From positions 42,992,998 to 43,056,997 of the forward strand of contig OX421492.1 in assembly GCA_949126835.1 (NCBI GenBank): a stretch of 64,000 nt of DNA. The letters are read 5' to 3'. Of the stretch, positions 35,153 through 46,124 are shown piece by piece; within the stretch, counting starts at the first letter, position 1; every line of letters starts with the position of its first letter. The position numbers were made by a program, and so were the translations under genes. This stretch comes from Anisus vortex (lineage: Eukaryota; Mollusca; Gastropoda; Planorbidae). The notes under the pieces were generated by a model. The model searched no databases. It saw only the letters and a program-made list of their open reading frames with translations, and was not told the origin of the DNA.

Positions 35153-35881
35153 CAGTAGAAGTCCGATAATCCGGCACGTTCCGGACCGGCTCGGTGCCGG
35201 ACTACCGAAAATTCCGGTCTATCGGGCGGTGCCCCTTCTTTTTAGTGTAGGCTTTGCCGTAAAACAAATGTAGCCTACTTTGTTTTTTTTAACTACATAC
35301 ATAGATAAATTAGGTTAAGAACAATTAGGTTAATAATTAAACTACAAATACAGTATGCAAATACAACAAAGTTTATTTTACATTTCATATAATGTATGTA
35401 GGCCTACACGTACTGTAAAACATATTTCACTTAGATTAACAAAAAAAGTCACGAATGTCTTTTTGTTTTCTTGACTTTTGGCGTTTAGTATAAAATTTAT
35501 TTCTAATGCTATGGAAATCAATAATTTCTGAAGCACTGTAGCTAGTACTAGCCTCAGCAAAAGAGATAAACTTATTTAGTGACTCTGCAGCTTCTGCCCA
35601 GCTGATTTTTTTCATTTTCTTCCGTGATTGATTAACTGTGCACTGCACCTGTATTTGTTGTGACAGCTGAGACTAGCCGGCCGCTAATTGTTTCCGAACA
35701 ATACCGAGCGCTTTCGGATGAACCCGAACTACCCTGAAAACATCCGAATAGCTCTCAAGCGTTTTTATTTGCTTTAAAGACACACTTTTGGAGAAAAACA
35801 AAATTTTTACAATTTTCCGGAGCGATGCCGGACTATCGGGCATTCCGGACTGTTGGATGCTGGACTAATGGACTTCTACTG
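35153..35881. mobile_element. Tigger/pogo-like DNA transposon relic
   Basis: 729 bp between inverted termini: CAGTAGAAGTCCGATAATCC on the left and the inverse of CAGTAGAAGTCCATTAGTCC on the right, with TA on both sides (35151-35152, 35882-35883). The termini are diagnostic of the pogo/Tigger branch of Tc1/mariner. Most of the transposase is deleted. Confidence 0.88.
35436..35648 (-). pseudogene. C-terminal remnant of a Tigger-like transposase
   Basis: 71 codons: KKISWAEAAESLNKFISFAE, then RNKFYTKRQKSRKQKDIRDF, ending FC. The final basic stretch with a K.K.I.DFF-like end is typical of the C-terminus of jerky/Tigger transposases. The DDE catalytic domain is absent. Confidence 0.65.
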
Positions 35882-35883
35882 TA

Positions 35884-36901
35884 ATTCCAAAATTGCATTT
35901 AGTATATAAGCTTAGAGTCTATACTGTTCTGGCCTATATAATATCCCCGTTCTTCAAGCCATGCAATTTATCATGCGGTGTTCTGTCTGGTCACGTGACA
36001 TATGTGATATACTGCGAACTGCGAAGCCATGATCCATTAAGTTGCTATTGAATAAAATACACAACGCTTAACAACCATGAATATTCTTCTTCGGTGCAAC
36101 CAAAGAGCATTCTAAAATAGAAGAGTTCACTTCCGTTAGTACACTCCACATTACAAAGTACTTCCTACTGCTCTACTTCAGATAAATACGCCTTCTATCA
36201 AATTTCACCAGCATAAGCAGTATTTTTTAAAGACCAAGTGAAGAGCTTTTTATCAAAATTGAGTTAACATTTCATTTTGATATTAAATAGTGTATTCAGC
36301 ATCTGAATGTTAATAAAAATCATTTATACAAGATATTAAAGATACATTTTAAATAATTAGTTCACTATTTGCACTAAAATGTGTGTGTTTTTCGGATGAA
36401 ATATCCAAATATCGTAGCCATTTGAGATTTTTTTAATTTCCGGCAACATAGGAAAGTGACGTAAGAGAAAGGATTCCGACTCGGAAAAATGAATATTGTC
36501 AAGTGTTTTGAATCTATTGCCACATGTTTTGAATCTTTTCCCGGTTCTTATTTATAACAAAATGGTTAAATAATAGATTTATAGCGTCGAGTTTTGTTTA
36601 TTTATTTCCTTTCTCAAACGTCATTGCCGTATGAGGCTATTCCAAATCTCGTTCATTTGAGAAAAACCTCTTCACTCGGTCTTTAAATAGGTTTTTAAAC
36701 TGTTAGAAACTAGAAGTCGTTTTGGTATAACCTACGACTCTTTCAGAAACTGTAAAACATTTTTAACTTTTTCTTAGGATGTTAAATTTAGGATATACAA
36801 AATACATTGTTTTAAAAGTCCCGATCTTTACATGCTCGATAAAAACAGGTTTTACTACTTTTTAATCCTTTATGTGTACCGTTAGCTGCCCTTGGTATTA
36901 G
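35884..36901. other. Non-coding stretch
   Basis: No gene or repeat family recognised. Confidence 0.4.
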
Positions 36902-37160
36902 CAAAAAGTATAATAAGATGGACCGCTTGCTTTGATATTTCTGCTATTTGATAGCTTGAAACACTCTGTTTCGGAATTTCCGATCACACCTTAGATTAGT
37001 AATTCGCTATGATTTTCTCAAAGGAAAATTAAGATTAAAATCGAAAGTCTTTAGTAGGAGTCATTTAGGACAGCGTTATTGGCTGCGCACGGAAAAACAA
37101 CAACACTTCAGCTCTAAAAATATAAAAATAGAGCAAGCGGTCCATCTTATTATATTCTTT
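36902..37160 (-). mobile_element. hAT-B MITE, reverse orientation, with target duplication
   Basis: 259 bp with ends CAAAAAGTATAATAAGATGG and the inverse ...CCATCTTATTATATTCTTT. Exact 8-bp duplications ggtattag flank it (36894-36901, 37161-37168). The interior matches the copy at 10820 inverted (ttggctgcgcacgg, agagcaagcggtcca). Its ends have drifted from the consensus. Confidence 0.82.
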
Positions 37161-37168
37161 GGTATTAG

Positions 37169-37425
37169 CAATGATTTGGTTTACAATAACTGATTTAGAC
37201 GCCTCCTTTGTGCAAATTATCACTTCCATACCTATGGACCTCACAGTCGACAAAGGTTGTAGCCCATCGAACCCCTTCAGAGTCAACCGGTAGGTTAACG
37301 TATGTGGCGAACGCCCCTGTAACCTCTGAGATTCACTGTGGTGATCCCAAGCTGAATGAGGTGGGAGGAAGGAAGGATACAATACGACGTATCTCACATT
37401 TCTGGTGGGCAAAGAAACGACCAAG
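37169..37425. other. Non-coding stretch
   Basis: Contains a 79-codon plus-strand frame with no recognised motif (ending in the following repeat). It may be part of the same mobile element as that repeat. Confidence 0.3.
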
Positions 37426-37661
37426 AGGCTACTGTGCCTGCTCCTGACGGGTACTTGGCCGATCTTATCTTGTCCTTTTAATGGCCGACCTTACTGGAAT
37501 TAGGGGCCATGTCGACCCGTTAATGATCCAGGCGGAATTCCGTCTGCATAATTACTACATAGCTACCTATAAATATATAATAACCACAAATATGTTACTC
37601 TCTATATGAACCAAACAATAGAACCACAGTTATCTAACTACTACTACCCATATAACTCCAA
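37426..37661 (+). repeat. 236-bp dispersed duplication, copy 1
   Basis: Near-identical to 42230-42467, from aggctactgtgcctgctcct through ccgtctgcata to ctaactactactaccca. Only a handful of differences are visible, so it is a recent mobile or duplicated sequence. Identity unknown. Confidence 0.9.
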
Positions 37662-37924
37662 CATTTATAACCACTTATAACTATCTTTATAGCCTACATA
37701 TCCAAGTTTAACTATAATATAACCCAGGCTATCTAGCTACCCTCACAACTCAGACTATACATTATAACAATTCCTAAATGTATATCTACCTACTTAGTCA
37801 CACATAGCTAGATAAACACAGTTACCTAACAACATTGAACCTTCAGAAGCAATAACTGCCGGATGTCGAATTTCTAAAACGTTTAATCAAGCGGGTCACT
37901 TTATTTCTTTTGTTATTTAGAGTG
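37662..37924. other. Non-coding stretch
   Basis: Rich in cta/ata motifs. No feature recognised. Confidence 0.35.
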
Positions 37925-38598
37925 TACATGTTAAATTTATTGAGACCTTCTTTCACTTCATGTATCCTGCTTCTACATGTTAAATTTATTGAGACCTTCT
38001 TTCACTTCATGTATCCTGCTTCTACATGTTAATTTTATTGAGACCTTCTTTCACTTCATGTATCCTGCTTCTACATGTTAAATTTATTGAGACCTTCTTT
38101 CACTTCATGTATCCTGCTTCTACATGTTGAATTTATTGAGACATTCTTTCACTTCATGTATCCTGCTTCTACATGTTAAATTTATTGAGACCTTCTTTCA
38201 CTTCATGTATCCTGCTTCTACATGTTAAATTTATTGAGACCTTCTTTCACTTCATGTATCCTGCTTCTACATGTTAAATTTATTGAGACCTTCTTTCACT
38301 CCATGTATCCTGCTTCTACATGTTAATTTTATTGAGACCTTCTTTCACTTCATGTATCCTGCTTCTACATGTTAAATTTATTGAGACCTTCTTTTACTCC
38401 ATGTATCCTGCTTCTACATGTTAAATTTATTGAGACCTTCGTTCACTTCATGTATCCTGCTTCTACATGTTAAATTTATTGAGACCTTCTTTTACTCCAT
38501 GTATCCTGCTTCTACATGTTAAATTTATTGAGACCTTCTTTCACTTCATGTATCCTGCTTCTACATGTTAAATTTATTGAGACCTTCTTTCACTTCAT
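37925..38598. repeat. Minisatellite, 49-bp unit, left block, about 14 copies
   Basis: Units of tacatgttaaatttattgag then accttctttcacttcatg and tatcctgcttc, with scattered substitutions. The array continues at 39228-39391 after an insertion. Confidence 0.96.
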
Positions 38599-39227
38599 TG
38601 TTACGAATATCGGTCATAAATGAATGACGTAGTAAGGCATTGACCTCTTAACAAGTGCGTATCAGAGTCCAAGGCGACCAAGGTTTGACCTTTGTGCCCT
38701 AAGGGCAGTTTAAATAAAATAATTCGTTCAAACCCGTGGAAATTGGAGGATAATTCTGGATCATAGTAATTATAGAGAAAGAGGTTAAAATGCGTATTAA
38801 GACTCTGTAGAATCTTCGATGATAGTTTTCTTTGTAAAGTCCCCACCTCCTTAAAGTTAGTTCAGTTTAAACGTTTGTAGAGTGAAGTCGCTATATTAAT
38901 ACTTGTACATATAATGTCATTTTGTTGAAATACTTATGTTACCATCAGTTGATGAGATTTATTGATCGTTTATATTGAGTCTACAATTTAAATAAAATTG
39001 TTTATTCAACAACTGGAGTTGTTTGATCTATCATTGTTGAGAAAGGTGTTGAAGATAATTATCACGAATATAACTACATTGCTGCATAGACCTGTCAGTC
39101 AAGGAACCCCTAGCTTGGGCTACAGATTAGCAGAATCTAGAGACTTCTAATAAAGATACAACTATATTCATTGAATCCGATTTAACGAGTCGTAATAATA
39201 GTCATCATCATATAGACGGCCATAACA
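38599..39227 (+). mobile_element. Probable solo LTR inserted in the 49-bp minisatellite
   Basis: 629 bp starting TGTTACGAATATCGG and ending CCATAACA (TG...CA), flanked by tcat on both sides (38595-38598, 39228-39231), a 4-bp target duplication from the array unit cttcatgtatcc. It contains AATAAA followed by a T/G-rich stretch near 38993. Gypsy LTRs often begin TGTTACG, so I infer a Gypsy-type solo LTR. There is no primer-binding site or coding region, as expected after LTR recombination. Orientation is inferred from the AATAAA. Confidence 0.7.
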
Positions 39228-39391
39228 TCATGTATCCTGCTTCTACATGTTAAATTTATTGAGACCTTCTTTCACTTCATGTATCCTGCTTCTACATGTT
39301 AAATTTATTGAGACCTCCTTTCACTTCATGTATCCTGCTTCTACATGTTAAATTTATTGAGACCTTCGTTCACTTCATGTATCCTGCTTTA
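39228..39391. repeat. Minisatellite, 49-bp unit, right block, about 3.3 copies
   Basis: Same unit and phase as the block ending at 38598. The two were one array before the 629-bp insertion. Confidence 0.95.
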
Positions 39392-39424
39392 GAATCTCAG
39401 ATTGTTTACTGTGCTTAGTGACTT

Positions 39425-39600
39425 TAATCGGAGGCGTATTTAGGCATGTTCCATGGAACAGAGGCCCCCACACAAAGGGGCCCCCACACATTCCAAAACA
39501 TGCTAACACTGCAATGTCGGAAGGCAGGGGCGAGGCCACGATGGGTCCTTTCATCAATTTGGCTTTCGGGAACAGGGCCCCCAAAACGGCTCTGGCGCTA
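39425..39600 (+). mobile_element. Dispersed repeat, probable short DNA transposon (pair with 8711-8895)
   Basis: Starts ggaggcgtatttaggcatgt and contains caatgtcggaaggcaggggc and gggaacagggcccccaaaac. It matches the reverse complement of 8711-8895 over its whole length. It ends in a short (aat)n run. Confidence 0.6.
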
Positions 39601-41005
39601 ATAATAATAAATTTAAAAATAATAAATAAATAATAAATAGATCTAGCACTTGTATAGTTTCACTGCAATAGGTAAACTTTATTTCAGTCAAACCAACGTC
39701 TCCTTGTTCAGATGTGATCTCACAGGTGGTGGAAAACAAATACTCTGCTTCATCAACACCTCCAAGCTCGTCATGCGGGTGGAACCGTTTTTCTCACACC
39801 AACAATGAAACACACACACAAAAACTTAATACAACAACAACAAAAAGAGTAAAATAAACAAACAAAAATAATAACTGTAACAGATTGTTGTTGAATACGC
39901 ACAGTGAAATTTAAATAGCTTTTCTATTTCCGAAATGCGGAGTTTTTTCACAGAAATGCAAATTGTCCACATTTTTTTACTCCCTTTCTATTAACTTGCG
40001 CTGTCTGTCTGCTTGTCTGGTTGCTTGCAAAACTTTGCATCGATTTTTCGACCACTTTCCGTCGTCCAATCGAACCGAAACTTGGCCAGCAGACTTGTCC
40101 CGACTAACAATACATTCTATCAAATTTTCAGCATCATAGCGTTTGGAATAGTCACGAATTCATTCGACCAATTTGCGAATCGAGGAAAATATTTTACGTC
40201 AAACATGGCTGCCTCTGCCGGAAGAGACGGAAGTAAATAAACTTTTCGGATATGTTCTTTTTTACGAAATAAATAGAATGAAAAAGACACAATGTAGTCG
40301 AAACAAAGCGAGTAATCTTTGTTATGTTTTTTGCGGGCCAAAGCTAGAAAAAAAAGGATGCGCAAAATTTTAGTGTGGACATTCATAAGGTATGATATCA
40401 CTTATATTTATTTTAATCTATCAAAATATAAATCAAATACAAACTTAGTTTACAAAGAAAGGAAGTATAATAAAAACTAGTTTTTATGGGTTAGTTTTTT
40501 TTTTATTACACTCCAACAAAGGAGCGTTTGTAAAATTATAAATAACGTTTTTTGTTAGCATTGTTGCATTTAAAGTCAAATAAATTGATGCGTATAATTG
40601 ACACAATGTTCATTTTTTTGTTTAATAAAACATTTTAAATAGGGGCCTACACCTAGTGAGTATGAACAAATTCCCGGAAACGGTAAGGGTGGGGAAAGAG
40701 TAACGCAATAAGGGGAAACCCCATGTCCACGTCTGGCTGTTGAGACTTCCTGGAGTTGTGGCACCATTTGAATGTAGACTTAATGGTTGTCTAGTCTTTT
40801 ATTCCATAAATTACATCCTGAAACGTTTCACGTCATGAGCTTGGAAATTACCGCCTCGTTTTGAACATGCTGACGTGAGGTATGCTACGTATTCAATTGA
40901 CGAAAGAAACGGCTGAATGGAATACAATAATTTAGCAAACAAGTGGTTCTTGACTGGTAGTAGTGGGTTGAAGTCTGTTGAACTTTATATTTATGAATCT
41001 ATCAT
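39601..41005. other. Non-coding stretch
   Basis: No gene supported. The part at 39998-40200 (ctgtctgtctgcttgtctgg) reads like a dispersed repeat, but I found no second clear copy here. Confidence 0.35.
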
Positions 41006-41104
41006 ATATCAATCAATCAATCAATCAATTAATCAATCTATCAATCTACCTTTGTATCTATCTATCTATCCATCTACCTATCTATCTATCTATCTATCTA
41101 TCTA
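41006..41104. repeat. Compound microsatellite (CAAT)n-(CTAT)n
   Basis: Tetranucleotide runs of caat, then ctat with catc/ctac interruptions. Confidence 0.93.
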
Positions 41105-41527
41105 CCTACCAAGCTATGAAATATTTAAGTTGTATATCAACATCTTGAACACTTCAATATCACTATGACTTTATCTTTTTATACCATCATAACTGCTTAT
41201 TTGCCCATGCTCTCAGAAGACCACCACAATTTCTAATAAAGTTCTCACAGAGAGAAAGAGTTAGAAGTAATTTATAGCGAAGAATGTTGCGGTACGATAA
41301 AAAACAGTGAAAGTAAGAAAGTGTTAATTGAAAAATTCAAAGAAAACTTTTAATTCTGATAGAAAAAACTGATCCGTTTGATATTTAACGCCGGGTTACA
41401 CTTAGTTTAATTAATCTCTTCTATCTGGCTAAAAGAAAATTAGTTTCATTTTAATTTAAAATTCAAAGAATAAAGTTGCTTTAAAATATGCTTTTTACTA
41501 TGTGGAGTAATAGTTCATCGATATATA
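41105..41527. other. Non-coding stretch
   Basis: No feature recognised. Confidence 0.4.
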
Positions 41528-42228
41528 CAGGGCCGGCTCTAGGCGAAAACAAATTCTGCGCCCTCATTAAAGTGCCTTCGGCGGGATCTGCCGGGTATGG
41601 AGCTTCGGAAATGTGTGTTTGTTAATAATTGTTATAACAAAGAATTATATTTTATAACCTTTGATTTATGACTGGGATATGTAAATAAAACAGTTGAATG
41701 AAAAGTAACAATTTAGATTATACTAATTCTAGTATTTTATTTTTACGACTTAGACCTATAAATTAATAATTAAAAATATAAATTATTATTAGAAAAGTTA
41801 CATAACACACAGTTTTACATTTGGTTTATAGGTTTTATAATCGCATTATGTAAAGTTCTCTTAATAACAAACAGAAACTAACAGATTACAGATAGATGTT
41901 CTGTTTTTATAACACTTAAAAAATACACAAAGACTACGTGATATTGTTTGATATTGGATTATTGTTTTCTTAACTACGGTCCAAAAGTCACATTTGAATA
42001 CTGATTAACGGTATTTATACTCATAAAGACTAAAACCCTAATGGTACTTTTCTTTCATAGCAAATTCTTGTATGCGGGCTATTGAGTCTCACTTTCAATT
42101 GAAATTGTCGCCAGACCCCTAAGTCTCTCTTGACACATTGTACTACGCTGATATGTTTTAATTAGCTTAAGTTTTGAAAAACTTCGTTCAGCACTAGCTA
42201 CGGAAAGTGGCAAAGTAAGCAAAATACG
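41528..42228 (-). mobile_element. hAT relic with CAGGGCCGGCTCTAGG end and hATC remnant
   Basis: The terminus CAGGGCCGGCTCTAGG at 41528 is hAT-like. At 42218-42090 the minus strand reads SVASAERSFSKLKLIKTYQR and then QERLRGLA.ISIE, the conserved hAT C-terminal dimerisation domain, followed by a stop. The remaining transposase and the other terminus are gone. The 236-bp duplication begins where the relic ends. Confidence 0.75.
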
Positions 42229-42229
42229 A

Positions 42230-42467
42230 AGGCTACTGTGCCTGCTCCTGACAGGTACTTGGCCGATCTTATCTTGTCCTTTTAATGGCCGACCTTACTG
42301 GAATTAGGGGCCATATCGACCCGTTAATGATCCAGGCGGAATTCCGTCTGCATAGTTACTACATAGCTACCCATTAATATAATATAATAACCACAAATAT
42401 GTTACTCTCTATATGACCCAAACAATAGAACCACAGTTATCTAACTACTACTACCCATGTAACTCCA
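42230..42467 (+). repeat. 236-bp dispersed duplication, copy 2
   Basis: Near-identical to 37426-37661. It sits exactly between two hAT relics of opposite orientation (41528-42228 and 42530-42928), so it may have inserted at or created that junction. Confidence 0.9.
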
Positions 42468-42529
42468 AAATACACTCTTGCTAGGCCTTCAGTTATTTCT
42501 AACGGTATGTGTATCTGTGGCTTTATGTG

Positions 42530-42928
42530 CACGGAGTTTTTCAAAACTAAAGCTTATAAAAAGCTATTTATGCTCCACCATGGGACAATGAAGACTTTCT
42601 GGCTATGTTATCGATTGAAAGGGATACTGTGAATGATAGAGATTTTGATGAGTGATTGACAAGTTTGCAGTTTTGAATAGCAGGAAAGGAAACATTTAAA
42701 AAAGGACCTTTAATGTAAAAATAATTAACCGTACGGTTGTTTCATTTGTTTATTGCTTTTACTTTCTAATATTAAATTAATATTGTTATTGTTTTTGTCA
42801 TAGTTGAACTGTAGGCTTGTTTTAAGGAGACGAAAACTATGATGAAAGTCGTGGGCGGGTAGAGGGGGGGGGGGAGTGACACCCAAAGTTTACCGCACCG
42901 AGTGACACCAGCCCTCGGTAAGCCACTT
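42530..42928 (+). mobile_element. hAT-D fragment: transposase C-terminus and right end
   Basis: Plus strand reads FFKTKAYKKLFMLHHGTM or, one frame over, FSKLKLIKSYLCSTMG, then LSIERDTVNDRDFDE: the hATC domain of the family at 52794-55016. It is followed by the shared non-coding tail (gtttaccgcaccgagtgaca) and right end CCCTCGGTAAGCCACT. It keeps about 11 bp that the 52.8-kb copy has lost. The 5' part is missing. Confidence 0.82.
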
Positions 42929-43128
42929 ATATGCCGTCTTATTTTGTGACATAATCTTTGCATTGGGAACACTCCTAGTAAAGCAAAATTTCATTTAAAC
43001 ATATTGATTTATATTGATTTATTTTTTAAGCTTAAAAGACTCAATTCTATAACCATTTATTTAAGCCATTAGGGTATATCATTTCTAATATCTAAACATT
43101 ACCACAATTAGAAAAACATTTACCGTTA

Positions 43129-43300
43129 TCTTATCTTATCTTATACATTACAGACGCTCCTTCTATAAAGAAGATTATTGCGTCCTACGCTCATCCGTGG
43201 TCCGAGTCTAGTCTTGCATTTTTATTAATGTTTCAAATGATGTTAAGTTACTGGTTTTCCTGGTTTGTTCAGGCAACCCGTTCCATGCCCGAATGCCAAA
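43129..43300 (-). pseudogene. LINE-J 3' end with (GATAA)n tail
   Basis: On the minus strand the family ends ...gcaataatcttctttataga, aggagcgtctgtaatgtata and a (gataa)n run (43129-43145). The upstream part covers the KPGKPVT-region and RAWNRLP-type motif. A microsatellite tail of this kind is typical of CR1/RTE-like LINE 3' ends. Confidence 0.78.
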
Positions 43301-43484
43301 TATGACGTCAGTTCAACTTCTCCAAATTCCACTGCCCTTTCTGCAACTTCTTTACACACACTTAAGTCGTAAGCTTTTTTCTTTGTGTGCGCCATAATGT
43401 GCCAGGGAGACAAAAGAAGCCTCTAAATACTAAACCCATTTATATGTCAATAATTCAACAGCTTTCCGTGTCTCTTAAGATCTG

Positions 43485-43512
43485 GGTGACACCAGCCCTC
43501 GGAACGCCACTG
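43485..43512 (+). mobile_element. hAT-D terminus fragment
   Basis: 28 bp: gggtgacaccagccctcgga then acgccactg, matching the outer end of the hAT-D element (CCCTCGGTACGCCACTG). Nothing else of the element is present. Confidence 0.5.
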
Positions 43513-43587
43513 ACTGACAGTAAACAAAAAAGCAAATTTTTTTTTAAATTTTTTTTTGTCTACTTCTACTTTTTCTTATTTGAGCGA

Positions 43588-44182
43588 AGACTTTAATAAG
43601 ATGGACCGCTTGCTCTAAGCATAGACTTTAATATACATGGACCGCTTGCTCTAAGCATAGACTTTAATATACATGGACCGCTTGCTCTAAGCATAGACTT
43701 TAATAAGATGGACCGCTTGCTCTAAGCATAGACTTTAATAAGATGGACCGCTTGCTCTAAGCATAGACTATAATAAGATGGACCGCTTGCTCTAAGCATA
43801 GACTATAATAAGATGGACCGCTTGCTCTAAGCATAGACTTTAATAAGATGGACCGCTTGCTCTAAGCATAGACTATAATAAGATGGACCGCTTGCTCTAA
43901 GCATAGTCTATAATAAGATGGACCGCTTGCTCTAAGCATAGACTTTAATAAGATGGACCGCTTGCTCTAAGCATAGACTATAATAAGATGGACCGCTTGC
44001 TCTAAGCATAGTCTATAATAAGATGGACCGCTTGCTCTAAGCATAGACTATAATAAGATGGACCGCTTGCTCTAAGCATAGACTATAATAAGATGGACCG
44101 CTTGCTCTAAGCATAGACTATAATAAGATGGACCGCTTGCTCTAAGCATAGACTATAATAAGATGGACCGCTTGCTCTAAGC
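43588..44182. repeat. Tandem array of the hAT-B terminus, 35-36 bp x 17
   Basis: Seventeen copies of tagacttTaataagatggac followed by cgcttgctctaagca. The first 30 bp are the terminal inverted repeat of the hAT-B MITEs. The first units have the tatacatgg variant of the MITE's right end, the others the taagatgg variant of its left end. The last copy runs straight into MITE interior. Confidence 0.95.
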
Positions 44183-44310
44183 TTTTTTTTTAGAGCTTAT
44201 ATTATGTTCTTTTTTTTCCGTGCGCAACCAATAAGGGTGTCATGAATGACTTCTACGCTCCTACGATTGCATTAAAGGTTTCCGCTGTATTAAACTTTCG
44301 ATTTTTATAT
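44183..44310 (+). mobile_element. hAT-B MITE interior, left half
   Basis: tagagcttatattatgttct, gtgcgcaaccaataa, gacttctacgctcc and gtttccgctgtat follow the order of the MITE at 10820-11119. It breaks off before the right half. The array at 43588-44182 stands in the place of its left terminus. Confidence 0.78.
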
Positions 44311-45052
44311 TTAGTAAATTAATGAGTAAATTAATGTGTAAATTAATTAAATTAATGTGTGACTTTTTTTGTGGATGAGTTTCAACTGCACCGTTTGATG
44401 TCCAGAGCATGTGCTTTTTTTTACCTAAAGTTTATTGCATCTCTGATATAGGTACATAAACCTTTTAGTAGCATGGCTTAAATAAGCAGCTAATTATTTG
44501 TTGAATATTTGTAGTGACTTGACGCTTTAGATAAATAAGTTATTATTCATTCATTATAATCAGAATTTGACTATAACATTTAAAGAATATCATTTGAATA
44601 TAGTGACAGAAGTAATTAGAAGAATGTAATGCAATGTTAGAACTATTCTAATAAGGCGCATGCGCTTTCTAATGACATTAACATTTTTTTCAAATCTTTA
44701 TCCAGTTTTTAAAATTAGTATACATAGTGATGCCTGTGTGTGTATGTCTGTGTGTATGTCTGTGTCTATGTGGTTTTGAATATGTTTGTGTGTATGTGTT
44801 TAGGGTGCAACAACCCTTTAAATATTTTTTTTAAGTCCGCTAACTTCAACCATTAAAAATCTAATCACATTGCTAATGGTAAGCACATAATATAGTTCAT
44901 GAACTTGGCAGATTAACATTTGTATTTAGCTGGGTTGTGTGTGTATTTTTTAAAATCCCACTTTGTTTCTCATAATATTATGCATTACTACAAATTAGAA
45001 TATACAATTAACCCCCTTCGAAATGGATACGAAAATGACCATATTTCAATAG
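44311..45052. other. Non-coding stretch
   Basis: No feature beyond a short tgtgtatgtc-rich tract near 44730-44800. Confidence 0.4.
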
Positions 45053-45420
45053 AATCCTATGCAGACATTGGGTCATGAGTCTTGAAAATTTTTACAACCA
45101 AAGCAGACATTAGGTCTTGAATGTCTTAACAACCAAAGCAGATATTAGGTCGTGAATGTCTTTGCAACCAAAGCAGACATAGGTCTTGAATGTCTTAACA
45201 ACCGAACCAGACATTAGGTCTTGAATGTCTTAACAACCAAAGCAGACATTAGGTCTTGAATGTCTTAACAACCAAAGCAGACATAATATGTCTTTAATGT
45301 CTTAACAACCAAAGCAGATAATAGGTCGTGAATGTCTTAACAACCAAAGCAGACATTAGGTCTTGAATGTCAATTCAACAAAAGCAGTCATTAGATCTGG
45401 AATGTCTGTATAACCAAAAA
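45053..45420. repeat. Minisatellite, about 35-bp unit, about 10 copies, diverged
   Basis: Units of aaccaaagcagacattaggt then cttgaatgtcttaac, with substitutions and small gaps that increase toward both ends. Older than the satellites at 12-21 kb. Confidence 0.93.
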
Positions 45421-45857
45421 AAGGTAAGATTCTTGAAGAAATTCAATGAATATAAAAACGTACACAACTATTATAGAAAAGAAAAGCTCTTTAACCAGTT
45501 CAAGGCCCTTGCTAAATGTCATTGTAAAAAAAATATGGTTCATATATTTTAATCACTAGTTATCTTTTTCGTATATAACTTGTTTGACATCTTTCTTAAG
45601 TCTGCTCCATAGGACGTATCTCTCTGACTCATAATGTATTACCGTAATTTGTCTTGCAAAACTTTTTGTTTTAAATTTTTTTTTCTTTGAAAAATGAGTG
45701 AATACATTATACACTTCCTGGGTTTTCCCAGGGACGCTATAGATATGAACAAATATACCTAGATATTTGTAACACTCAGGACTTGCATATTAGCTTTAAA
45801 CTTATATATACACAAGTATTTCTATTACTATTTCTATATATTATTTTTTTCTTTTAA
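45421..45857. other. Non-coding stretch
   Basis: No feature recognised. Confidence 0.4.
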
Positions 45858-46017
45858 GGTTTACAGATGTTCCTTCTAGATAGAAGATTATTACGTCCAC
45901 CAGGCCCAAAACTCCTGCAGGGCGACAGGGATCCGTCGGTGGCAGGGATAGAACCCGCGACCTGTCAATTGGTTTTTGGTTGACTGTCCGGTGAACTAAC
46001 CGCTGGACCAGCGGGCT
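45858..46017 (-). mobile_element. SINE-2: tRNA-derived SINE with LINE-J 3' tail
   Basis: On the minus strand the head reads GCCCGCTGGTCCAGCGGTTA with an exact A box TGGTCCAGCGG, and about 50 nt later the B box GGTTCTATCCC. These are the internal RNA polymerase III promoter of a tRNA-like head. A short body (gatccctgtcgccctgcagg) leads to ggacgtaataatcttct and aaggaacatctgtaaa, which is the LINE-J 3' tail. A SINE that borrows the tail of its partner LINE explains this. I found no clean target duplication. Confidence 0.75.
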
Positions 46018-46124
46018 ATATATATATATGCTAACACTGTCTAAAAGTTAAAAAAAGATATTTGAGAAAAAGGAAGGGAGAGAAAGTTGATGAAATAATT
46101 TACAGTACAATATGTACAATATCC

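Noticed and set aside
45895..46017. Functional tRNA gene
   Set aside because: The B box is imperfect, no acceptor-stem pairing closes it, and it runs into a SINE body and LINE tail.
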